NCBI RefSeq assembly: GCF_001006005.1
Contig: NZ_CP011254.1
Location: forward strand, 5,766,001 to 5,830,000
DNA: 64,000 nucleotides
Source: Serratia fonticola
Lineage (GTDB): Bacteria; Pseudomonadota; Gammaproteobacteria; Enterobacterales; Enterobacteriaceae
Direction: 5' to 3'
Numbering within the stretch: the first letter of the stretch is position 1; each line of letters begins with the position of its first letter. A program made the translations under genes and the position numbers. Under the pieces are notes generated by a model. That model was not told where the DNA came from. It searched no databases and saw only the letters and a list, made by a program, of their open reading frames with translations. This document shows, piece after piece, positions 39,051 to 47,293 of this stretch.

Positions 39051-39695
39051 TCAGGCGCGGGCCAGCAGTTCTTTGACAAACGCCACAATCTCCGGCTTTT
39101 TGCCGTTGGAGAACAGGCATTCCTGGAAGCGAGGGCCGCTAACGGCGGTCTTCACCAGCTCTGGATCGATGGCACGCAGCGTATCAAGGTAGTTGTCTTT
39201 GATCACCGCCTGCTTAACCTGATTGAGGATACCGGCGTTACGAACCTGAGGTTCCTTACGCTCTACCGGATAACCTTCACCTTTACGCCCGGTAAAGGCC
39301 TTCTCAAAGATATAGCGCACGTTCAACTCTGCACCCCAGCCAAAACCTTTGGCAAACGGCAGGGACAGCGCATTACCGTTGTTGATCTGAGCGAACAGGA
39401 AAGCATCCGCAGGATCGATACAGTAACCGCACACTACGCCAGGATGGATGTTAAGTGACATCAAGGCGCCCTGCCCGGTACCGCAGCCAGTGACCACAAA
39501 GTCGACCGCTTCGGCGTTCAACAGAATGCTGGCCATAATCCCTAAGTGGATATAGGTCAGATGGTGATCCTGCTCATCGCTCATACCCACGTTGAACACC
39601 GCATCATGATTGCCAGCCGCAACCGCCTGCAATTGTTCGAGAACCAGCGCATTTTTACCCGCCTGGCTGTTTTCCATCATCAGTGCAATATTCAT
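39051..39695 (-). CDS. dhuI: RpiB/LacAB-type isomerase, likely DhuI (DKI/DHU ketol-isomerase)
   Basis: The 214-residue protein belongs to the RpiB/LacA/LacB fold family: VTGCGTGQGALMSLN near residue 67, and a long C-terminal extension. From memory it resembles streptococcal DhuI throughout (MENSQAGKN, GMSDEQ, YAKGFGWGAEL-like segments). DhuI isomerises 4-deoxy-L-threo-5-hexosulose uronate for reduction by a KduD-type dehydrogenase. Its position 45 bases after kduD supports this. The cupin-type KduI usual in Dickeya and E. coli is not in the window. Family is certain, reaction is inferred. Confidence 0.78.
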   Translation of the reverse strand: MNIALMMENSQAGKNALVLEQLQAVAAGNHDAVFNVGMSDEQDHHLTYIHLGIMASILLNAEAVDFVVTGCGTGQGALMSLNIHPGVVCGYCIDPADAFLFAQINNGNALSLPFAKGFGWGAELNVRYIFEKAFTGRKGEGYPVERKEPQVRNAGILNQVKQAVIKDNYLDTLRAIDPELVKTAVSGPRFQECLFSNGKKPEIVAFVKELLARA

Positions 39696-39740
39696 CTTTC
39701 GCTCTCCGCAAATAAAATCAATCGGTTATTCTTTGTCTAG

Positions 39741-40502
39741 TTAGCGAGCCAACCAGCCGCCATCTACCGCTACGGTGTAGCCATTGATGTAATCCGAAGC
39801 CGGTGAAGCCAGGAATACCACCGGCCCCATCAGATCTTCTGGCAGGCCCCAACGGCCAGCCGGGATACGCTCGAGGATTTCCTCGCTGCGAGCCTGATCG
39901 TCGCGCAGTTGGCGAGTATTGTTCGTCGCCATATAGCCTGGAGCCAACGCGTTCACGTTGATACCGTGGCTGGCCCATTCGTTGGCCAACAGACGGGTAA
40001 CACCCATCACAGCGCTCTTGGACGCGGTGTAAGACGGCACACGGATGCCCCCTTGGTAAGACAGCATGGAGGCGATATTAATGATCTTGCCGCCGGTGCC
40101 TTGGGCAATAAACTGACGGGCCACCGCCTGAGACATGAAGAACACCGTCTTGATGTTCAGGTTCATCACGTCATCCCAATCTTTTTCGCTAAACTGCAGC
40201 GCATCCTGGCGGCGAATGATGCCGGCGTTATTGACCAGAATATCGATATGACCGAATTCGGCCACCGCGCGCTCCAGCAGCTCAGGCAGCACTTCCAGCT
40301 TGCTCAGGTCGGCTTTCAGGCTCAGGAAACGACGCCCCAGTGCGGTGACTTTGGCAATGGTTTCGTCCGGCTCAACCACGTTAACGCCAACGATATCACA
40401 ACCCGCTTGAGCCAGCCCTATGGCCATCCCCTGTCCCAGCCCGGTGTCACAACCGGTCACAATCGCCACTTTACCCTGCAATGAAAAATTATCGAGAATC
40501 AT
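39741..40502 (-). CDS. kduD: 2-dehydro-3-deoxy-D-gluconate 5-dehydrogenase KduD
   Basis: KduD reduces 2,5-diketo-3-deoxygluconate to 2-keto-3-deoxygluconate with NAD(P)H. The ATG at 40502 gives MILDNFSLQGKVAIVTG and 253 residues, the E. coli length. It is a short-chain dehydrogenase with TGCDTGLGQG for the cofactor, NNAGI, the catalytic Ser in IASMLSYQGG and the YTASKSA Tyr-Lys pair. It is first in a two-gene unit with the DhuI-type gene and has its own KdgR-like box about 170 bases upstream. Confidence 0.94.
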   Translation of the reverse strand: MILDNFSLQGKVAIVTGCDTGLGQGMAIGLAQAGCDIVGVNVVEPDETIAKVTALGRRFLSLKADLSKLEVLPELLERAVAEFGHIDILVNNAGIIRRQDALQFSEKDWDDVMNLNIKTVFFMSQAVARQFIAQGTGGKIINIASMLSYQGGIRVPSYTASKSAVMGVTRLLANEWASHGINVNALAPGYMATNNTRQLRDDQARSEEILERIPAGRWGLPEDLMGPVVFLASPASDYINGYTVAVDGGWLAR

Positions 40503-40669
40503 GCTCTTGTCCTTAGTACTCAGGGCATCAGCGGCCCTTGTCAAAAGTGGGGATAGCGTTGCAATCCCGCCAGTGTCCGCAGCTTGCTGCCATACAGGGG
40601 GAACGATATTGCCCGCCCCTGTCATCATGATGGCGCAAGTCTAACGCTTATCCCCGACGCAATCAATAA

Positions 40670-40690
40670 AATTGAAACAATGTTTTATTT
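40670..40690 (-). promoter_or_regulatory. KdgR-like operator upstream of kduD
   Basis: AATTGAAACAATGTTTTATT closely matches the KdgR consensus (TGAAAC-N-TGTTTTA with AT flanks). It is nearly identical to the box before ogl. Confidence 0.72.
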
Positions 40691-40793
40691 TATGTGAAAG
40701 TAATTTTTGATTGTGTGATGTATGCCGTTTTCACCGGGGCAAAAACGGCATAACCGGTGGGTTTATCTAAATCGGTATCGCATGCAGCTTACC

Positions 40794-40870
40794 GGGCGCA
40801 GTACAGTTCGGGCGCAGCATACAGGCCGAGCGCAGCATACAGGTCGGGCGCAGCATGCGGCGCCCCTACG
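40794..40870. repeat. REP-like array with head-to-tail partial units
   Basis: Three truncated units of the form GGGCGCAGCATACAGGCC (16-18 bases each, slightly varied) are followed by a complete palindrome, GGGCGCAGCATGCGGCGCCC plus CTACG at 40846-40870. The array lies immediately after the pelX stop codon. Confidence 0.8.
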
Positions 40871-40875
40871 GAGTC

Positions 40876-42939
40876 TCATTTCACTGCTGAGAACATGAAA
40901 GCATTGTTGTCGGCAATGTTCCCCACCACCGCATCGGCATATTCTCCCGGCTTGCTACGCAACGAGACGTTGCCGCTGAATACGCCCTGCTTATCCTGCG
41001 TGGTATAGGGGCCCGGGCGGAAAATGTAGTTAAACCTCTGGTTATCAATCGCCATATTGTTGGTGACTTGCAGGGCGCCAGGGTTGAAGTTATCGGTAAA
41101 CCCATCCATGCCGTTTTCAATGGCGAGGCTGTTAGTCACCTGATGGGCCACTGGTAACCCTTCTCCCCCCAGTTTGAAACCATTATTGACATTGCGCAGT
41201 GCGACGCTGTTCTCAATGATCACCTTACCGTTCGGGCCATCCTCGATCTTGTTAAACAGATCAAAGCCGTCATCCACGTTGTCATGCGAGAAGCAGGCGA
41301 CCAGCCGATTTCCCTCACCCACACGCATTTTGACGGCAAAGCCATCCGCATTGATCAGGCCTGGGTCCTTGTTGGCGTATGATTCGGAATGGCTGATCAA
41401 GTTGTGGCTGGCCCACAATGGCCGATCGGCGTTGGCCGGGGAGGAAATGACAATCCCGGTATCATCCGCATGGTGTGCCACCACCCGGTCAAGGTGGTTA
41501 TGGCTGCCCGCGATATGTAGGCTTTTTTCCGTTACCGTGATGCCCTGAATATCCCAATAGCTGGCTTCCAGCTCCATCCCGCGCAGCACCACACCCTCCC
41601 CAAGCGGCCGGAGCTTTTTGGCATGCGTGGCGGTGCCACTGGCTACGGCTGGTATGACAGCCAAGGGGTAATCTCCCGCTGCCAGCCAAAGCGTGCCACC
41701 CGGCGTTAAGGATTGCACGGCGGTGGCAAAATCCAGCGGATGCTGCTGGCTGCCATCATTTTCGGCTTTGCCCTGTGGCGCAGCATACAGATTAGCGGCG
41801 TCGGCATAACGCGCTTTGCGCACTAGCAACTTGTCATTCTGAGCGTTGCCTTTTGCCGTGGTGAAACGGTAATCCAGCGCAGTTTCCGCCTTCTTCAGCG
41901 CAACCTTCACCGCCAGCATCTCTCCGGCCTGTACCTTACGCTCTGCGGCAATGACCACGCCGTCCTGGCTTAGCGACAGAGTGCCACTCTCATTGCTGCG
42001 TAGTTGGAATACGTAATCATCCGTGGCGGATATTGGCGCAGAACCGATCTCGATCTGCAGCGGCATTGCTTTAACCGCAAACTCTTGTGCCGCCGGAAGC
42101 TGGCTTTCGCTGAGCGTCAGGCTGGCCTGGTTGACGGTAATGCGTGCGTTACGTGATGCAAAGAAGCCCACGTAGTAACCTTCAGGATCCAACTTGGTGA
42201 CGCGGTGCGGATCGTTGGTGGTTTTACTGACCCAGTTGTCGCTGCCCAGCGGGGCATAGGCTGCGGTAAACCCCTGATCCGTACGAGCCAAACGCAGCCG
42301 GAAGGTTGGCGTTTTCTGCAGATCGACCTCAGGTTGATAACCCTCACGTTTGATCTCGACGCCCGCGTTACCCCAGGAATTGAGCACGCCGTTGCGGGAA
42401 ATCAGCGTCATTTTGACCCGCTGATGGTCTTTTTTATCCTGCGTCATGATGGCATTCATCACCATATTGGATGCCGCCGGAAACTCCTCATAACCCTGCT
42501 GGACCTTTTCCAACCTTGGTTTGCCGAGGATATCGCGGATCAGCAATCCCGCCCCCTCCTGCCCGGCGGGCAGAGCCATATTTTCCGGGCCAAACTGATC
42601 GACCGTCACTTCCGCCTCCAGAACCACATTGGCATTGGCGGGAACGCGCGTGTAGTAGAAGGTCAGGCCATCATGGCTATTGCCGATTTTGCCCCCCCGG
42701 CTTTCGACGTGGAACGGCATTTTCAGCGGCCCGGCCTGCATCGGCTTGCCATTGGCCATCGTCACCTGATTGGTGCCCACTTTTTCCGGCAGCACGTTGG
42801 TGGCAAAGTTGACATCCGTTGACTGGCCGAAAGCGATGGCCTGCCAAACCAGTTCATTAGCGGCAGGCAGCGGTGCGGCGACACCGTGATGACACACGCT
42901 GGCCAGAGCAATTAATAACGACAGAGGTACGATCTTCAT
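40876..42939 (-). CDS. pelX: Periplasmic exopolygalacturonate lyase PelX (PL9 family)
   Basis: The 687-residue protein has a signal peptide (MKIVPLSLLIALASVCHHGV, then AA). The N-terminal half (about 25-385) is beta-rich, and the C-terminal half (about 390-680) is a right-handed parallel beta-helix with recurring N and asparagine-ladder strands such as HNLISHSESYANKDPG and DGFAVKM, typical of PL9 lyases. Dickeya PelX releases unsaturated digalacturonate from oligomers in the periplasm. It follows togT by 88 bases in one likely operon. Other PL9 lyases (PelL) are possible, but context and size favour PelX. Confidence 0.85.
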   Translation of the reverse strand: MKIVPLSLLIALASVCHHGVAAPLPAANELVWQAIAFGQSTDVNFATNVLPEKVGTNQVTMANGKPMQAGPLKMPFHVESRGGKIGNSHDGLTFYYTRVPANANVVLEAEVTVDQFGPENMALPAGQEGAGLLIRDILGKPRLEKVQQGYEEFPAASNMVMNAIMTQDKKDHQRVKMTLISRNGVLNSWGNAGVEIKREGYQPEVDLQKTPTFRLRLARTDQGFTAAYAPLGSDNWVSKTTNDPHRVTKLDPEGYYVGFFASRNARITVNQASLTLSESQLPAAQEFAVKAMPLQIEIGSAPISATDDYVFQLRSNESGTLSLSQDGVVIAAERKVQAGEMLAVKVALKKAETALDYRFTTAKGNAQNDKLLVRKARYADAANLYAAPQGKAENDGSQQHPLDFATAVQSLTPGGTLWLAAGDYPLAVIPAVASGTATHAKKLRPLGEGVVLRGMELEASYWDIQGITVTEKSLHIAGSHNHLDRVVAHHADDTGIVISSPANADRPLWASHNLISHSESYANKDPGLINADGFAVKMRVGEGNRLVACFSHDNVDDGFDLFNKIEDGPNGKVIIENSVALRNVNNGFKLGGEGLPVAHQVTNSLAIENGMDGFTDNFNPGALQVTNNMAIDNQRFNYIFRPGPYTTQDKQGVFSGNVSLRSKPGEYADAVVGNIADNNAFMFSAVK

Positions 42940-43027
42940 TTCCCTTTCCTTGTTTTTAATAGGTAGGGATCCCCCCGCCGTGTTGGCGAGAAGATCCTAT
43001 TACTGGGTTTTGGGGAGATCTGGCCCG

Positions 43028-44593
43028 TTAGGCCGGTTTATACACAGGGGTAGCGACTTCAGGGGTGATGTTCATCTTCTGGCAGATCTTGCTGTTGCCC
43101 CAGCATTGTTCGTAGGGCAGCCCTACCAGCTTCTCAATCACCAGACGAACTTCGGGTTTGATATCGCCGATCTTGCCGCCAGCCTTGATGCGGGCCACTT
43201 CGTATAGCACCACCTGATGGGTCTGGCGGTTAAGCGTCATCTGGCTGCTGAAGACAATCGCCATCAGCGCCAACAAGATCACGCCAGCAAAGAACACCCA
43301 GGAGATCGCAGTAATGGCAGTTTCCGGCTGAGTGTGAGACTTGGACTGGAAGCCGTAGTAACTGAGGATCGCCCCCATGGTGAAGACGATTATCGAACGC
43401 ATAATCTTGCCGGAGAAGGTCATCGCCCCAGCATAGATCCCTTCGCGACGGCGGCCGGTAAAGACTTCGTCTACGTCCGCCAGGAAGGTATACACCGTCC
43501 AGGGAATGTAATACACGCCGCCGGTGCCCAGGCCGAAGATTACGGTGATACCAATGATGGCAGCAGTGGCAATATGCGCAGGCAGGTTAAAGAAGTGCAG
43601 CAGGGAGTAGCAACAGACCGCAAACATCACGATACCGAGCGCCCAGGAATAAGGTTTACTGAAGCCTTTTTTCACGCACAGGCCAATAAAGATGGCGGTC
43701 GATATCAACTGTAAGATGGCATTCAGGCTGTTCAATCCGGCCAGAATGGCGGGATCGTATTGCAGCACGAAGATCACGAAATAGGTGAATACCGAGGCAA
43801 ACAGCCATTCCGCACCGAAGCCGAACAGATACATACCCAGATGCTTGCGAAATACCCGCAGGTAGAAAGTCGATTGCATATCCCGCGCCAATGAAGCCAA
43901 CGTTTTGAGCAGCGATTTCTTATGCTTAACCTCCGCTATTGCTTCATCCTTGCGCTCCCAGGAGAACAGATACAGCACAGTGATGGCAATAAACAGGATC
44001 ACGCCGTAGGTGATGCCGGTATACAGAAAGGGCTGAGCCGACTCTTTACCGTAGAGCAGAATAAATTGCCCTGGGATAAACGCCGCCAGGAAGTTGGCCA
44101 TCTTGCCAAAAATCGCTTTATAGCCGGTCAGCTTGGAGCGCATGGCAAAATCATCGGTCATTTCGGTCGCCAGCGTCTCGTAAGGCACCATCACCGAGGT
44201 ATAAATCAGTTCGAAAATGACGTAGGTGGCGAGGTAGTACCAAAAACCGAAACCCTCAACCCACAGCAGCGGGTAAAAGACCATCAGTGGCGCGCCAATC
44301 AGCAAGAAGAAACGCCGCCGACCAAAGCGCTTACCGAGCCAGGTATTGCCAAAGTTATCAGTCAGATAACCCATCACCGGGTTACTGATAGCATCGATGA
44401 CGCTCGCAACCGAGAAGATAAATGACGCCTCCAACAGCGTCAGCCCACAAAACGTGGTGTAAAAATAGAGCAGCCAGGCACCGCTGATCGCCAGCGCACC
44501 GCTGCCCAAGAGGTTACCCCCGCCATAAGCCAGCTGATGCCCTAGCCTGACCGTTCTTCCCTTACCCAGAGCGTTAATACCATTAGTTGTCAT
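43028..44593 (-). CDS. togT: Oligogalacturonide transporter TogT (GPH symporter family)
   Basis: The 521-residue protein from the ATG at 44593 (MTTNGINALGKG) has about twelve membrane helices and the glycoside-pentoside-hexuronide family layout. It shows GNLLGSGALAISG in helix 1, the DAISNPVMGYLTDN motif near residue 70 and GRRRFFLLIGAPLM. TogT is the secondary oligogalacturonide importer that works beside TogMNAB in Dickeya. The 50-residue cytoplasmic tail ends in TPEVATPVYKPA. A KdgR box and a consensus CRP site lie just upstream. Confidence 0.88.
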   Translation of the reverse strand: MTTNGINALGKGRTVRLGHQLAYGGGNLLGSGALAISGAWLLYFYTTFCGLTLLEASFIFSVASVIDAISNPVMGYLTDNFGNTWLGKRFGRRRFFLLIGAPLMVFYPLLWVEGFGFWYYLATYVIFELIYTSVMVPYETLATEMTDDFAMRSKLTGYKAIFGKMANFLAAFIPGQFILLYGKESAQPFLYTGITYGVILFIAITVLYLFSWERKDEAIAEVKHKKSLLKTLASLARDMQSTFYLRVFRKHLGMYLFGFGAEWLFASVFTYFVIFVLQYDPAILAGLNSLNAILQLISTAIFIGLCVKKGFSKPYSWALGIVMFAVCCYSLLHFFNLPAHIATAAIIGITVIFGLGTGGVYYIPWTVYTFLADVDEVFTGRRREGIYAGAMTFSGKIMRSIIVFTMGAILSYYGFQSKSHTQPETAITAISWVFFAGVILLALMAIVFSSQMTLNRQTHQVVLYEVARIKAGGKIGDIKPEVRLVIEKLVGLPYEQCWGNSKICQKMNITPEVATPVYKPA

Positions 44594-44614
44594 CGTTTCT
44601 TCTCGCAAACAAAA

Positions 44615-44638
44615 ATAATGAACTGCAATTTCATTTTT
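44615..44638 (-). promoter_or_regulatory. KdgR-like operator before togT-pelX
   Basis: AATGAACTGCAATTTCATTT is a recognisable, slightly diverged KdgR box 22 bases before the togT start, placed to block transcription or overlap the promoter. Confidence 0.6.
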
Positions 44639-44678
44639 ACAGGAATAACGTTTTATACTTTTAGGCGAGTTATAATGT

Positions 44679-44694
44679 TGTGATGAAAGTCACA
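44679..44694. promoter_or_regulatory. Consensus CRP site between togT and ogl
   Basis: TGTGATGAAAGTCACA matches the CRP consensus TGTGA-N6-TCACA at all ten defined positions. It is about 85-100 bases before togT and likely gives catabolite control of togT-pelX, and possibly of ogl. Confidence 0.8.
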
Positions 44695-44947
44695 TAAAAA
44701 ATAAGGGGATCTCATTTAGCCCGCTTTAAAACGCGGGCAGCATCTGGCCGCAGTCCCCGCATCAGGGATTGCCCATACGTGATCTTTCTATAATGGCGAG
44801 CATGCAACGGCGTCATGCTGGTTGGCTATGAGCAAAACCGCGATCTGCTATCAATTGGGCAAAGCGCAACGATTTATGCGATGTAGCTCTCATAAATCAC
44901 CCGTTCGGGTTGGCCTAATCCGTCACTTTGATATCATTTTTCTAAAT

Positions 44948-44970
44948 TTATGAAACAATGTTTTATTTAA
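44948..44970 (+). promoter_or_regulatory. KdgR-like operator before ogl
   Basis: TATGAAACAATGTTTTATTT is a strong KdgR box about 55-75 bases before the ogl start codon. Apart from this site, the togT box and the CRP site, the 431-base divergent gap shows nothing else I can name. Confidence 0.75.
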
Positions 44971-45024
44971 TTAAGGGATCGCCTGAACAGCGGCGGTTTA
45001 TCGATAAGGTTAAGGGAGGCCATC

Positions 45025-46191
45025 GTGGCTAAAGGTTCAATCCACCAGTTCAATTTCCATCGTACAACCGATGCCGGTACCGGCGCACAACTCACCCGCC
45101 TGACACCGCCTGAAGTGCTGTGCCACCGCAACTACTTCTACCAGAAATGTTTCACCAACGACGGCAGTAAGCTGTTGTTTGCTGGCGAATTTGACGGTAA
45201 CCGCAACTATTACCTGTTGGATCTGCAACTGCAACAAGCGGTGCAGTTGACCGAAGGCCCGGGCGATAATACCTTCGGCGGTTTTTTATCCCCGGACGAT
45301 CGTTTCCTGTATTACGTGAAGAATGAGCGTGAGTTGCGCCGGGTAGAGCTGAGCAACTGCAATGAACAAACCGTGTATCGCGTGCCTGAAGAGTGGGTTG
45401 GCTACGGCACCTGGGTTGCCAACAGTGAATGCACCAGCCTGGTGGGCATCGAAATCGATCGTGAAGATTGGCAACCTCTGACCGACTGGAAAATTTTCCA
45501 CAGCTTCTTCACCAAAAACCCGCATTGCCGCCTACTGCGTGTCGATTTGGCCAGCGGTGAATCACGTGTGATCTATGAGGATCGCCTCTGGTTAGGCCAC
45601 CCAATCTATCGCCCATACCATAGCGATTGCGTCGCCTTCTGCCACGAAGGGCCACACGATCTGGTTGATGCCCGCATGTGGCTGATCAACGAAGACGGCA
45701 GCAATATGCGTAAGGTAAAAACTCATGCCCCAGGCGAGAGCTGTACGCATGAATTCTGGGTGCCGGATGGTTCAGCCCTGATGTACGTCTCTTATTTGAA
45801 AGGCCAGCAAGAGCGCAACATCTGCCGTTACGATCCACAAACCGGGCAGGACGAAATCGTGATGACCATGCCAGCCTGTTCGCACCTGATGAGCAACTAC
45901 GACGGCAGCCTGTTAGTGGGTGACGGTTCGGCTACGCCAGTCGATATCAAGGATTCTCAAGGCTACACCATTGAGAACGACCCGTGGCTTTACGTGTTCG
46001 ATGCCAAACAAAAACGTCAGGCACGCCTAGCCGCGCATAACAGCTCATGGCGCGTGCTGAATGGCGACCGTCAGGTAACGCATCCGCACCCATCCTTTAC
46101 CCCGGACAACCGGCAAGTGCTCTTCACCTCAGATTTTGAGGGTGAACCTGCGCTGTATCTAGCCCGCTTGCCGGAAGATCTCTTTGCTTGA
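45025..46191 (+). CDS. ogl: Oligogalacturonate lyase Ogl (PL22 family)
   Basis: The 388-residue cytoplasmic enzyme cleaves saturated and unsaturated digalacturonate by beta-elimination to 4-deoxy-L-threo-5-hexosulose uronate precursors. It is a beta-propeller (WD40-like/PD40 blades such as DGSKLLFAGEFDGNRNYYL and DNRQVLFTSDFEGEPALYL). The conserved Mn2+-binding histidines lie in CHEGPHDLVD and CTHEFWVPDG regions. Length equals the Dickeya/Yersinia enzyme (388). It is followed by a REP-like element and kdgF on the same strand. Confidence 0.94.
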   Translation: MAKGSIHQFNFHRTTDAGTGAQLTRLTPPEVLCHRNYFYQKCFTNDGSKLLFAGEFDGNRNYYLLDLQLQQAVQLTEGPGDNTFGGFLSPDDRFLYYVKNERELRRVELSNCNEQTVYRVPEEWVGYGTWVANSECTSLVGIEIDREDWQPLTDWKIFHSFFTKNPHCRLLRVDLASGESRVIYEDRLWLGHPIYRPYHSDCVAFCHEGPHDLVDARMWLINEDGSNMRKVKTHAPGESCTHEFWVPDGSALMYVSYLKGQQERNICRYDPQTGQDEIVMTMPACSHLMSNYDGSLLVGDGSATPVDIKDSQGYTIENDPWLYVFDAKQKRQARLAAHNSSWRVLNGDRQVTHPHPSFTPDNRQVLFTSDFEGEPALYLARLPEDLFA

Positions 46192-46220
46192 TGGCGCTGG
46201 CAGCCCCTACAGGCTCAAAC

Positions 46221-46246
46221 CGTAGGGGCGCTGCATGCTACGCCCG
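46221..46246. repeat. REP-like palindrome between ogl and kdgF
   Basis: CGTAGGGGCGCTGCATGCTA followed by CGCCCG is the fourth copy of the GGGCG-AGCATGC-CGCCC family, in the opposite orientation to the copies at 30541 and 40846. Confidence 0.75.
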
Positions 46247-46337
46247 TATTGATAATCAGTGGGTTAGCCCAGAACAATTCAGCATCATTGCGACTTTGTC
46301 AGCAATCTGCACGAGTCTATTTTATTGAGGAACAGCC

Positions 46338-46661
46338 ATGTTTATCTACAAACAGGATTGTGCGTTAGAAGATTTAGGGAACGGCGTGACACGCCGCATT
46401 CTCGCCCATGGCGGCACCATGATGGCGGTGGAGGTCAACTTTAGCCAAGGTGCTGTCGGCCCGTTGCATAGCCACCCGCACGAACAACTGACCTACGTAC
46501 TTTCCGGCCGCTTCAGCTTTACCATCGATGGCGTCACCAAGGAAGTGGCTGCCGGAGATACCTTGTACAAAAAGCCCGACGTGGTACATGGCTGCGTCTG
46601 CCTGGAGGCCGGAACCTTACTGGATACCTTCACTCCACAGCGTGAAGATTTCTTGAAGTAA
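46338..46661 (+). CDS. kdgF: Cupin KdgF (unsaturated uronate linearising enzyme)
   Basis: The 107-residue single-domain cupin shows the metal-binding motif HSHPHEQLTYVLSGRFSFTI (about residues 46-65) and the second motif PDVVHGCVCLEAG. KdgF converts the cyclic 4,5-unsaturated galacturonate made by Ogl and PelX into the open 4-deoxy-5-hexosulose uronate. It lies 146 bases after ogl and has a good ribosome-binding site (TTGAGGAA). It could share the ogl transcript or use its own promoter. Confidence 0.92.
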   Translation: MFIYKQDCALEDLGNGVTRRILAHGGTMMAVEVNFSQGAVGPLHSHPHEQLTYVLSGRFSFTIDGVTKEVAAGDTLYKKPDVVHGCVCLEAGTLLDTFTPQREDFLK

Positions 46662-47062
46662 CCTCATGTGCTCCCGGCCATCATACCGGGAGCATTTGGC
46701 ACCCAATAAGCTGTAGCAACTCCCCCCTCTCCTCTTGCGTAAAATTACCCTGTTCCCCTTGCCTACCCCTATCAATATGCCTGCCGCCAAACCGACCACA
46801 GACGAGAAATATCAATAATTCATATTTCAAATAATTAAATTTAAATACATACACACTGTGAATACATACGAGTAATTATCAGTTATTGACCAGCAAGTTA
46901 AGGGACAGTTCTTATCTTTTGATTTTATTGAAATAATTGGTAACTTATCGATAAAATCAATTGTTTTTATCATATCGATCTATTTTATTGATCATTAAAA
47001 ACAACTCTGCTATCCTATGTAATATAAATTTTCAATATAAATCAATGGAATGAGTAAATTTC
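46662..47062. promoter_or_regulatory. AT-rich intergenic region with a 22-bp palindrome
   Basis: This 401-base gap is very AT-rich from about 46800. At 46950-46971 a near-perfect palindrome is centred on CAATTG with arms GATAAAA and TTTTATC, about 90 bases before the zinc-ribbon gene. It may be the operator for the next two genes. No kdgF terminator with a T run was clear, although CTCCCGG and CCGGGAG can pair at 46672-46693. Confidence 0.4.
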
Positions 47063-47266
47063 ATGGCTTACTGCGAGTATGTCGCCTATTGCCCACATTG
47101 TGATATTTCCATCGAGTTGACAGGGAACGTTCCCCCCTACGTTGAGGGGGCGGGTAGTTGCTGGATGTGCAGTAAGAAACTCATCCTGATTTTCAGAAAG
47201 TCGGCAAAAAACCGTGCACGCCATCGACAAGATTGCGGCTCATCCGCCAACCTGCGAACCAGCTAG
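47063..47266 (+). CDS. Small zinc-ribbon-like protein, unknown function
   Basis: The 67-residue frame starts with MAYCEYVAYCPHCD and has a second CWMC motif at residues 33-36. The two CxxC pairs (C10-C13 and C33-C36) form a plausible zinc ribbon, followed by a basic tail (RKSAKNRARHRQD). A GGAATGAG sequence about 12 bases upstream could serve as ribosome-binding site. It is followed after 27 bases by a LuxR-type gene, suggesting a two-gene unit. I do not recognise the family. The AT-rich upstream DNA suggests acquired material. Confidence 0.55.
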   Translation: MAYCEYVAYCPHCDISIELTGNVPPYVEGAGSCWMCSKKLILIFRKSAKNRARHRQDCGSSANLRTS

Positions 47267-47293
47267 GATTATTACTGATTAGGACGATCAACT

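Noticed and set aside
40794..40870. CRISPR-like array of short repeats
   Set aside because: Units are 16-18 bases with almost no spacers and end in a REP palindrome. There are no cas genes nearby.
40757..41008. 83-codon plus-strand frame rich in Ala, Tyr and Arg
   Set aside because: It is made by translating the REP-like array and antisense pelX sequence.
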